DNA from: an uncultured Sediminicola sp.
Lineage (GTDB): Bacteria; Bacteroidota; Bacteroidia; Flavobacteriales; Flavobacteriaceae
DNA: 20,939 bases
Direction: 5' to 3'
Assembly (NCBI GenBank): GCA_938039345.1
Contig: CALHVB010000153.1
Coordinates: forward strand, 1-20,939
In this document: positions 15,032-20,939 of the stretch, piece by piece
How the letters are laid out: each line of letters starts with the position of its first letter
How positions within the stretch are numbered: the stretch's first letter is position 1
Program-made: the position numbers and the translations under genes
The notes under the pieces: model-generated
Database searches by the model: none
Told to the model about the DNA's origin: nothing
Seen by the model: only the letters and a program-made list of their open reading frames with translations

Positions 15032-15385
15032 ATGAAAGAAAATCCTTTAGCTAAAAAATCATATAGTTTTGCTTTAAAAATAGTTGCTTTGTATAAAAAT
15101 TTGATAAAACAACATAACGAGTATAGCTTATCTAAGCAACTATTAAGGTCGGGTACATCAATTGGAGCAAATATATCCGAAGCTAATGGAGCTATTTCAA
15201 AAGCTGATTTTTCTGCAAAAATATCAATAGCATATAAAGAAAGTTTAGAAACTAAATATTGGTTGAATTTATTAAAAGACTCTGATTACATAGAAAAATA
15301 ATTAGCAAATAGTTTAATTGTTGATGCAGACGAATTATCTAAAATTATGTTTTCAATACTAAAAACAACAAGAATAAATAAGTAA
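15032..15385 (+). pseudogene. Four-helix-bundle protein (TIGR02436, 23S rRNA IVS type), broken by an in-frame stop
   Basis: The reading frame encodes a four-helix-bundle protein of the family first noticed in intervening sequences of 23S rRNA. Typical are FALKIVALYKNLIK, SKQLLRSGTSIGANISEANGA and SKADFSAKISIAYKESLETKYWL. A TAA at 15299-15301, after DYIEK, stops it at 89 aa. The same frame then continues for 27 sense codons (LANSLIVDADELSKIMFSI and so on, ending KTTRINK) to a TAA at 15383-15385. That tail fits the normal fourth helix and C-terminus of the family, so one nonsense change truncated the gene. The 20-base inverted repeats outside it suggest an inserted cassette between ruvC and hemW. 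Family function is not established. A shortened but stable product cannot be excluded. Confidence 0.85.
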
Positions 15386-15410
15386 TTGATAATTATTAAT
15401 TGTTCAATGC

Positions 15411-15430
15411 TTATTGCTAACTGTTAATTG
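15411..15430. repeat. Right inverted repeat of the four-helix-bundle cassette
   Basis: TTATTGCTAACTGTTAATTG is the inverted partner of 14978-14997, with two mismatches. It lies only 7 bases upstream of the hemW start codon, so the cassette end probably forms the hemW leader. Confidence 0.7.
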
Positions 15431-15437
15431 TATTTAA

Positions 15438-16571
15438 ATGAGCGGAATTTATATTCACATTCCTTTTTGTAAACAAGCTTGTCATTATTGCGATTTTCAT
15501 TTTTCTACTAGTCTAGGAAAGAAAGAAGCAATGATAGCGGCATTGTGCAAAGAATTAGAGCTGCGTAAGAATGAGTTTAAGGACGATGAGGTGGCTACAA
15601 TTTATTTTGGAGGAGGTACACCTTCCGTTTTAGAAACCAAAGAAATAGAACAAATACTTAATGTAGTTTACAATAATTATAAAGTTGTAACAGCCCCAGA
15701 AATAACTTTAGAAGCCAATCCAGACGATTTATCAAGTAAAAAAATAAAGCAATTAGCAGCTAGTGCTATTAATAGGCTAAGTATCGGAATTCAGTCTTTT
15801 TTTGATGAAGATTTAAAATTAATGAACAGAGCACACTCGGCTAAAGAAGCAATGGAATCTTTAAAAGAAGCAACTCATTATTTTGATAATATATCTATCG
15901 ATTTAATATACGGAATACCAAATATGAGTGCTGACAAGTGGTTGCAAAATATAGAAAAAGCATTGTCTTTTAACATACCACATATCTCTAGTTATGCACT
16001 TACTGTAGAACCCAAAACAGCCTTGCAAAAATTTATAGATAAAGGAGTTATAGCGCCTTTAGACGATACTTTGGCGCAAGAACATTTTAAAATATTAAAC
16101 CAAGAGTTAGCGCAGGCAGGCTATGTATGTTATGAGCTATCAAATTTTGGCAGGCCAGATTATTTTTCTAAAAATAATACAGCTTATTGGCAGGGTAAAA
16201 AATATATAGGAATAGGGCCTTCTGCACATTCTTATGATGGTGTTAGTAGAGGGTGGAATGTAAATAACAACCCTAAGTACATAAACCAAATAAATGACGG
16301 TGTGTTGCCTATGGAAACAGAAATACTGTCTAAAACAGATAGGTATAACGAATATGTAATGACAGGCTTACGTACCATTTGGGGAGTATCTTTAGAACAA
16401 ATTAAAACGGAGTTTGGAGAACAATACCATTCTTATCTTATGCAGCAAGCTAAGCCAAAAATAGAAGCGCAGTTATTGTATATTGTAAATGGTAATTTAC
16501 TAGTAAGTCCAGAAGGTAAATTTTTAAGTGATGGTATTGCTAGTGATTTATTTCTAATTAATTTGGAATAA
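15438..16571 (+). CDS. hemW: Radical SAM heme chaperone HemW
   Basis: A 377-aa cytoplasmic radical SAM protein. The 4Fe-4S cluster motif CX3CX2C is Cys11, Cys15 and Cys18 in CKQACHYCDF. GGGTPS (58-63) and the LEANPDDL and RLSIGIQSF segments are standard for the HemN/HemW superfamily. It lacks the extra features of true HemN coproporphyrinogen oxidase and has the HemW-type C-terminal domain (YNEYVMTGLRTIWGVSLEQI). HemW binds heme and is thought to insert it into target proteins such as respiratory cytochromes. It is often annotated as an oxygen-independent coproporphyrinogen III oxidase. The ATG start sits just after the inserted cassette. Call firm. Confidence 0.95.
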   Translation: MSGIYIHIPFCKQACHYCDFHFSTSLGKKEAMIAALCKELELRKNEFKDDEVATIYFGGGTPSVLETKEIEQILNVVYNNYKVVTAPEITLEANPDDLSSKKIKQLAASAINRLSIGIQSFFDEDLKLMNRAHSAKEAMESLKEATHYFDNISIDLIYGIPNMSADKWLQNIEKALSFNIPHISSYALTVEPKTALQKFIDKGVIAPLDDTLAQEHFKILNQELAQAGYVCYELSNFGRPDYFSKNNTAYWQGKKYIGIGPSAHSYDGVSRGWNVNNNPKYINQINDGVLPMETEILSKTDRYNEYVMTGLRTIWGVSLEQIKTEFGEQYHSYLMQQAKPKIEAQLLYIVNGNLLVSPEGKFLSDGIASDLFLINLE

Positions 16572-16621
16572 TAATTGACTGTTACTATTTAAGTATATAT
16601 TTATAGTGCAGTTAAAAATAT

Positions 16622-17362
16622 ATGAAAGCAAAAATTGAGAATTATACTATAGATTTATCAAAGCCATTAGATATTTCTATACCATTACAAGGAAATGCAT
16701 CCAATGTAAATGCTTGGTATGTGGAGCACCCTAAAATAGAACCACATACAGATGGCGATTTTGTTGGCAAGGTATCCCAAGGAGCATCTACTAATTTTAA
16801 CGATATTTATTTTAACCCACATGCACATGGTACACATACAGAATGTGTGGGGCATATTACCAAAGAGTTTTATTCTATTAATAAAAATCTAACTACATTT
16901 TTCTTTTTAGCAGAAGTAGTTACACTAGCGCCAGAAAAATATCAGGACGATTATGTGGTGTCTAGAAAACAGCTAGAATATGCTATTGGAGGTAAAACGC
17001 CAAAAGCTATAGTAATACGAACCTTGCCTAATTTTGATGAAAAATTAACGCAGCAATATTCGCATACAAATCCACCTTATTTATTAGAAGAAGCAGCTCT
17101 TTTTTTAGTAGAAAAAGGAATAGAACATTTATTAATAGATTTACCCTCGGTAGATAAAGAAAAAGATGCGGGAGCTTTATTAGTACATAAAGCATTTTGG
17201 AATTTAGAAGGAGCGATTAGATTTAATGCAACTATTACAGAGTTTATATATGTTCCAGATGCTATTTTAGATGGCACTTATTATTTAAATTTGCAAGTGG
17301 CTCCTTTTGAGAACGATGCAAGCCCAAGTAGACCTGTTTTATATAAAATTATAGCGGAATGA
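16622..17362 (+). CDS. Cyclase-family protein, variant metal site
   Basis: A 246-aa protein of the cyclase (PF04199) family but of a different subgroup from the one at 6991. It opens with IDLSKPLDISIPL and has NPHAHGTHTECVGH (65-78). Compared with the usual HxGTHxDxPxH, the spacing before GTH is one residue longer (His67 is the likely first ligand), and Glu74 stands where Asp is normal. The later LLIDLPSVDKEKDAGAL and AILDGTYYLNLQVAP segments fit the family. Members hydrolyse amide or lactone-like bonds with a divalent metal, but the substrate of this subgroup is unknown to me. It shares a 4-bp ATGA overlap with the DUF4260 gene and follows hemW by 50 bp. Family sure; reaction unknown. Confidence 0.85.
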   Translation: MKAKIENYTIDLSKPLDISIPLQGNASNVNAWYVEHPKIEPHTDGDFVGKVSQGASTNFNDIYFNPHAHGTHTECVGHITKEFYSINKNLTTFFFLAEVVTLAPEKYQDDYVVSRKQLEYAIGGKTPKAIVIRTLPNFDEKLTQQYSHTNPPYLLEEAALFLVEKGIEHLLIDLPSVDKEKDAGALLVHKAFWNLEGAIRFNATITEFIYVPDAILDGTYYLNLQVAPFENDASPSRPVLYKIIAE

Positions 17363-17718
17363 AAACAGTGTTAAAGTTAGAAGAGTTAGCACAGTTGGGA
17401 CTAGGGTTTTATTTGTTTAGTTTACTCGGTTACCAATGGTGGTGGTTTTTAGTATTGCTATTAACGCCAGATGTAGGAATGTTTGGGTACGTTTTTGGAA
17501 ATAGAATAGGTGCATTGTGTTACAATGTTTTTCACCATAAAGGATTAGCAATTGTAATTTACGTATTAGGAATATATCTTTCTTTACCTTTAATGCAGTT
17601 AATAGGAATTATTGTGTTTTCTCACGCTGCTTTTGATAGAGCTTTAGGTTATGGTTTAAAGTATGAGAAAGGTTTTAAATACACGCATTTAGGAGAAATA
17701 GGCAACAATAAAAATTAG
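17359..17718 (+). CDS. DUF4260 membrane protein
   Basis: A 119-aa inner-membrane protein with about three to four hydrophobic helices. It has the pattern of the DUF4260 family: LEELAQLGLGFYLF at the N-terminus, LLTPDVGMFGYVFGNRIGALCYN in the middle, and HAAFDRALGYGLKYEKGFKYTHLG at the C-terminus, which supplies the conserved His and Asp. No biochemical role is known. Its start overlaps the cyclase stop, and the DUF4230 gene follows after 1 bp, so it belongs to a tightly packed operon. Confidence 0.88.
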   Translation: MKTVLKLEELAQLGLGFYLFSLLGYQWWWFLVLLLTPDVGMFGYVFGNRIGALCYNVFHHKGLAIVIYVLGIYLSLPLMQLIGIIVFSHAAFDRALGYGLKYEKGFKYTHLGEIGNNKN

Positions 17719-17719
17719 C

Positions 17720-18328
17720 ATGGAGATTTTTCTAAGTTTTGTTTTAGGAGTAATAAGTATGTATTGGGGCTTTACTTTTTTTAAAAGAAAAAAAAGTAAA
17801 GCACTTACAGAGCATCAATCTGTAATATTATTAGATAAAGTAAAGAGTGTTTGTAAGTTAATTTCGGTAGAAGGAGACTTTGCAGAAATATACCAATATG
17901 AAAATACCAAGGAACGCTTTCTAAGTTTGGTAAGTAGTACAAAAAAAGCATTGGTAGTTATTAATGCCAAAGTGCATATTGGCTACGATTTAAAAAAGGT
18001 TGAAGTAAAAGCAGATGCTAAGAATAAAAAAATAATATTAACTAGTTTTCCGCAGCCCGAAATACTTTCAATATCGCCAGAATTACGGTTTTATGATATT
18101 AAAAACGGACTTTTTAATTCTTTTTCACCAGATGATTTAACAGTTTTAAATCAAGAGGCAAAGGAGCATATAAAAGAAAAGATTCCAGAAAGTGGATTAT
18201 TAAATACAGCAAAAAAAGAAGCTTTAGAAACTATTTTATTAATAGAAGAAATTGCCAAGACAATTGATTGGGAAATAGATTATAAAGCATTAGAAATAAG
18301 TAATAACGAACAAAAATTATTAAAATAG
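17720..18328 (+). CDS. DUF4230 membrane-anchored protein
   Basis: A 202-aa protein with one N-terminal membrane helix (about residues 2-21, followed by KRKKSK). The soluble part matches DUF4230: KSVCKLISVEGDFAEIYQY, then ALVVINAKVHIGYDLKKVEV, and the later NQEAKEHIKEKIPESGLLNTAKKEA. The predicted fold is a beta-rich domain followed by helices, probably facing the periplasm. No function is established. It is spaced 1 bp from DUF4260 and 8 bp from the Dabb gene, in one transcription unit. Confidence 0.88.
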   Translation: MEIFLSFVLGVISMYWGFTFFKRKKSKALTEHQSVILLDKVKSVCKLISVEGDFAEIYQYENTKERFLSLVSSTKKALVVINAKVHIGYDLKKVEVKADAKNKKIILTSFPQPEILSISPELRFYDIKNGLFNSFSPDDLTVLNQEAKEHIKEKIPESGLLNTAKKEALETILLIEEIAKTIDWEIDYKALEISNNEQKLLK

Positions 18329-18336
18329 TAAGAGAA

Positions 18337-18738
18337 ATGAAACAAGCACTTTGTATTTTTACGTTTATATTGATAAGCAGTTTAAGCTACTGCCAAACAA
18401 ATAATAAGGAGATGAAAAATTTTGATGCTAATTTTGCGCATACCGTATATTTTTGGTTAGAAAACCCAGATAGTAAAGAAGATAGAGCAAGTTTTGAGCA
18501 ATCGCTTCAAAAGTTTTTAGACGCATCAAAGTATGCAAAAACTGATTTTATAGGGGTGCCACCAAAAGCAAGTAGAGATGTGGTAGATGGTTCTTTTACC
18601 TATTCATTAATAGTAACTTTTGAATCTGCTGAAGCGCAAGAAAATTATCAGAAAGAAGAAGCACATTTAAAGTTTATAGAAGAGTCTAGTAAACTTTGGA
18701 CAAAGGTTATTGTATACGATTCTAAAGGAGTAAATTAA
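18337..18738 (+). CDS. Dabb (stress-responsive A/B barrel) domain protein, with signal-like N-terminus
   Basis: A 133-aa protein whose main body is a dimeric alpha/beta barrel (Dabb) domain: NFAHTVYFWLENPDSKEDRASFEQSL, the central RDVVDGSFTYSLIVTF, and VIVYDSKG at the end. The first 20 residues look like a type I signal peptide (MKQALCIFTFILISSLSYC, cut before Gln), which would export it. Most Dabb proteins are cytosolic, so this is unusual. A second in-frame ATG at 18412 would give a signal-less form of 108 aa starting MKNFDANFAHT. The gene is part of the compact operon. The domain is sure; function and final location are not. Confidence 0.82.
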   Translation: MKQALCIFTFILISSLSYCQTNNKEMKNFDANFAHTVYFWLENPDSKEDRASFEQSLQKFLDASKYAKTDFIGVPPKASRDVVDGSFTYSLIVTFESAEAQENYQKEEAHLKFIEESSKLWTKVIVYDSKGVN

Positions 18739-18757
18739 TAGAAATTCCTTTTTTCTG

Positions 18758-19117
18758 ATGAATATAGAAGTATTTCGGAATTATTGTGTAGCTAAAAAAG
18801 GAGTAACAGAAGAGTTGCCTTTTGATGAGCATACGTTGGTATTTAAAGTAATGGGTAAAATGTTTGCATTAACCTCTTTAAATAGGTTTCCGTTACAAGC
18901 AAATCTTAAATGTAATCCAGAAAAAGCTATTGAATTACGAGAAACCTATGACGGAATTGTTATTCCAGGTTATCATATGAACAAAAAGCATTGGAATACC
19001 GTTTTTTTAGAAAACACTATTGCTCCAGAAATCATAATAGAATTTATAGATCATTCTTATGATTTGGTAGTGGCAGGTTTAACAAAGAAATTAAAATCAG
19101 AATTAGATAGTTTATAG
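18758..19117 (+). CDS. MmcQ/YjbR-family protein
   Basis: A 119-aa protein of the MmcQ/YjbR family (CyaY-like fold), proposed to bind DNA. The familiar pattern is visible: YCVAKKGVTEELPFDEHTLVFKVMGKMFAL near the start, NLKCNPEKAIELRE in the middle, and PGYHMNKKHWNTV, then HSYDLVVAGLTKKLK, at the end. The length is standard. It lies 19 bp after the Dabb gene and 50 bp before the MutS-like gene. The cellular role of the family is poorly defined; the family name is secure. Confidence 0.92.
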   Translation: MNIEVFRNYCVAKKGVTEELPFDEHTLVFKVMGKMFALTSLNRFPLQANLKCNPEKAIELRETYDGIVIPGYHMNKKHWNTVFLENTIAPEIIIEFIDHSYDLVVAGLTKKLKSELDSL

Positions 19118-19167
19118 TATTCTGTAACATTTAAACCAGAATAAAAATATTTTTTTAGCAGCTAAAT

Positions 19168-20939
19168 ATGAACAGCCTTTCGGAGTATTATAACAATCAA
19201 ATAACAAAATATCAAACAAAATTAGCTGCTGTAAAAAAGCAATTATTTGCTTCTAGCATGTTACGATTAATCATTTTTGTGTTATCAGCTGTTAGTGTGT
19301 ATTTTGTTTTTGGGAATATAAAGCTTGTTTTAGGAATAGTATTTCTAACAATAATACTATTTCTTTTTTTGGTTTCCAGACACTCAGATTTGCAATACAA
19401 AAGAGATAAATTATTAGCACTTATTGGCATTAATGAGACGGAGATTAAAGTACTTCAGAGAAATTTTTACGACTTACCAACGGGTGATAGTTTTAAAGAT
19501 GCAAACCATTATTTTAGTCAGGATATAGATTTATTTGGGAAAGCGTCATTTTACCAATATTGTAATAGAACAGCATTAAAACAAGGTAGTGAAACTTTAG
19601 CTGGTCTGTTTACGGCAAATAATATAAATAATATAGAAAATAAGCAAGAAGCAATAAAAGAATTAGCAGAAAAAACAGAATGGAGGCAAGAGTTTTCTGC
19701 AATAGCTACCTTAGTTAAAACAGCTGTTTCTTATAATTCTATTATTAAATGGTTACAAGAGTACAAATCTTTTGTGCCAAAAATAATGAAGCTGTTACCT
19801 ATTGTGTTTTCATTAGTTTCAGTGGCACTAATAACATTGTATTTTTTTAATATAGTATCAGGATTAGTAGTGTTGTTATTGTTTTTTTTGGGACTGGGAA
19901 TTACAGGGGCTTTCTTAAAAAAAATAAATACACTTTCTGCGCATACGGGGCAAATACAGAGTACATTTCATCAATATCAAAAGTTAATTCTAGAGATAGA
20001 AACTATAGAATTTACATCGGAATTACTTAAAGAAAAAAAAGCAGGTATTTTATCTAACGGAAAAAAGACATCAGCAGTACTAAAAGAATTTTCTAAAATT
20101 TTAGCAGCATTAGATCAGCGAAATAATATGCTTTTTGGTTTTTTTGCTAACGCATTTTTATTGTGGGATTTACAGCAGTGTTATAAGATAGAGCAATGGG
20201 TAAAAAATAATGGCTTGGCTGTAGAAAAATGGTTTAATACTATAGCTTTTTTTGATGCTTATAATAGTTTAGGGAACTTTAGTTTTAATCATACATCTTA
20301 TACCTATCCTGAGATTATAGCTAAAGGAGCTGTTTTAAAGTCAGAAGCAGCAGGGCACCCTTTATTGGATCCCGCAAAGAGTGTTTTAAATGATATGGTA
20401 ATAGGAACTGAAGAGTTTTTTATTATCACAGGAGCTAATATGGCGGGTAAAAGCACATTCCTAAGAACAGTTTCTTTACAGATAGTAATGGCGAATGTAG
20501 GTTTGCCTATTTGTGCTAAAAAAGCAACATATAATCCAATAAAACTAATAACAAGTATGCGTACAACAGATTCGTTAACAGACGATGAGTCATACTTCTT
20601 TTCAGAATTAAAACGTTTAAAATTTGTGGTCGATGAAATACAAAAAGACCGATATTTTATTGTTTTAGATGAAATTTTAAAAGGTACAAATAGTACCGAT
20701 AAGGCTATTGGCTCTCGTAAGTTTGTAGAGAAACTAGTAGGCTCTAAATCTACAGGAATTATTGCTACTCATGATTTAAGTTTGTGCGAAATTGTAGCGG
20801 AATTACCACAGGTAAAAAACCATTATTTTGATGCAGAAATTATAAACGACGAATTACATTTTGATTATAAGTTTAAAAATGGAATCTGTCAGAATATGAA
20901 TGCATCATTTCTACTTAAGAAAATGGAGATTGTAGAATA
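19168..20939 (+). CDS. Membrane-anchored MutS-like ATPase, runs to the window edge
   Basis: From ATG 19168 the frame is open for 590 codons and ends with an incomplete codon 'ta', which could be the first two bases of the stop since the C-terminus (NMNASFLLKKM) looks like the family end. The MutS ATPase domain is intact: Walker A GANMAGKST (422-430), Walker B VLDEILKGTNSTDK with Asp501-Glu502, and the ATHD loop. The DNA-mismatch-reading domain I is missing. Instead there are two hydrophobic hairpins, about 32-69 and 207-250, giving four likely membrane helices. It is therefore a MutS-related membrane protein, not mismatch repair MutS. Such proteins are common in Bacteroidota and their role is unknown. 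It is last in a same-strand series. Confidence 0.88.
   Translation, partial: MNSLSEYYNNQITKYQTKLAAVKKQLFASSMLRLIIFVLSAVSVYFVFGNIKLVLGIVFLTIILFLFLVSRHSDLQYKRDKLLALIGINETEIKVLQRNFYDLPTGDSFKDANHYFSQDIDLFGKASFYQYCNRTALKQGSETLAGLFTANNINNIENKQEAIKELAEKTEWRQEFSAIATLVKTAVSYNSIIKWLQEYKSFVPKIMKLLPIVFSLVSVALITLYFFNIVSGLVVLLLFFLGLGITGAFLKKINTLSAHTGQIQSTFHQYQKLILEIETIEFTSELLKEKKAGILSNGKKTSAVLKEFSKILAALDQRNNMLFGFFANAFLLWDLQQCYKIEQWVKNNGLAVEKWFNTIAFFDAYNSLGNFSFNHTSYTYPEIIAKGAVLKSEAAGHPLLDPAKSVLNDMVIGTEEFFIITGANMAGKSTFLRTVSLQIVMANVGLPICAKKATYNPIKLITSMRTTDSLTDDESYFFSELKRLKFVVDEIQKDRYFIVLDEILKGTNSTDKAIGSRKFVEKLVGSKSTGIIATHDLSLCEIVAELPQVKNHYFDAEIINDELHFDYKFKNGICQNMNASFLLKKMEIVE

Noticed and set aside
19212..19430. 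Open frame of 72 codons on the minus strand near 19300
   Set aside because: It lies inside the MutS-like gene and gives a low-complexity product without recognisable features.
19168..20939. DNA mismatch repair protein MutS (mutS)
   Set aside because: Domain I with the mismatch-reading Phe-x-Glu is absent, and membrane helices replace the N-terminal region.
1..20939. CRISPR array, tRNA/rRNA genes, prophage or insertion-sequence transposase
   Set aside because: No regularly spaced repeats, cloverleaf-like sequences, phage genes or transposase motifs were seen in the intergenic regions or frames.

Overview
The window looks like chromosome of a marine member of the Flavobacteriaceae (Bacteroidota). 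It is strongly AT-rich, uses AT-rich translation leaders instead of clear Shine-Dalgarno sites, and carries family-typical genes: short lipoproteins, a HemW with the CX3CX2C-DF motif, DUF4230, DUF4260, a four-helix-bundle (IVS-type) protein and a membrane-anchored MutS-like ATPase. No tRNA, rRNA, CRISPR array or transposase was seen. The genus cannot be fixed from sequence alone.

Region A (1-1680, minus strand) holds a LOG-family nucleotide phosphoribohydrolase and an unrecognised lipoprotein. Near-identical 26-bp direct repeats bracket the pair, and the spacer between the two genes can fold into a bulged hairpin, so it looks like a gained cassette.

Region B (1698-11430) is the most interesting part: a divergent carbohydrate-catabolism locus. 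On the minus strand lie a LacI-family regulator and, 29 bp downstream, a 969-aa secreted DUF5060-type putative glycoside hydrolase that ends at a strong terminator. On the plus strand five closely spaced genes encode a tartrate/D-malate dehydrogenase-like enzyme, a cyclase-family metal hydrolase, a DUF1537 four-carbon acid sugar kinase, a sugar-acid MFS transporter and a Gfo/Idh/MocA oxidoreductase. The 131-bp divergent region carries three TTGCGCAA palindromes placed almost symmetrically downstream of two TAnnTTTG promoter-like boxes. This suggests one LacI protein controls both arms. My reading is that a secreted hydrolase frees a sugar or sugar acid, MFS imports it, and the dehydrogenases, hydrolase and kinase convert it. 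The usual partners of DUF1537 kinases (PdxA2, OtnC/OtnI, a RuBisCO-like protein) are absent here, and the dehydrogenase has Phe in place of the catalytic Tyr of its family. The pathway may therefore be a variant one; its substrate is unknown.

Region C (11445-13634) has a LysE/RhtB exporter, a YbjJ-like MFS protein starting with GTG, and a small conserved hypothetical on the opposite strand.

Region D (13931-20939, all plus strand) is a mostly ordinary run: a TonB-C-like lipoprotein, ruvC, hemW, a second and different cyclase-family protein, DUF4260, DUF4230, a Dabb-domain protein, a YjbR-family protein and a MutS-like membrane ATPase running to the window edge. Between ruvC and hemW sits a four-helix-bundle gene interrupted by an in-frame TAA and bracketed by an 18/20 inverted repeat, the mark of a decaying inserted cassette.
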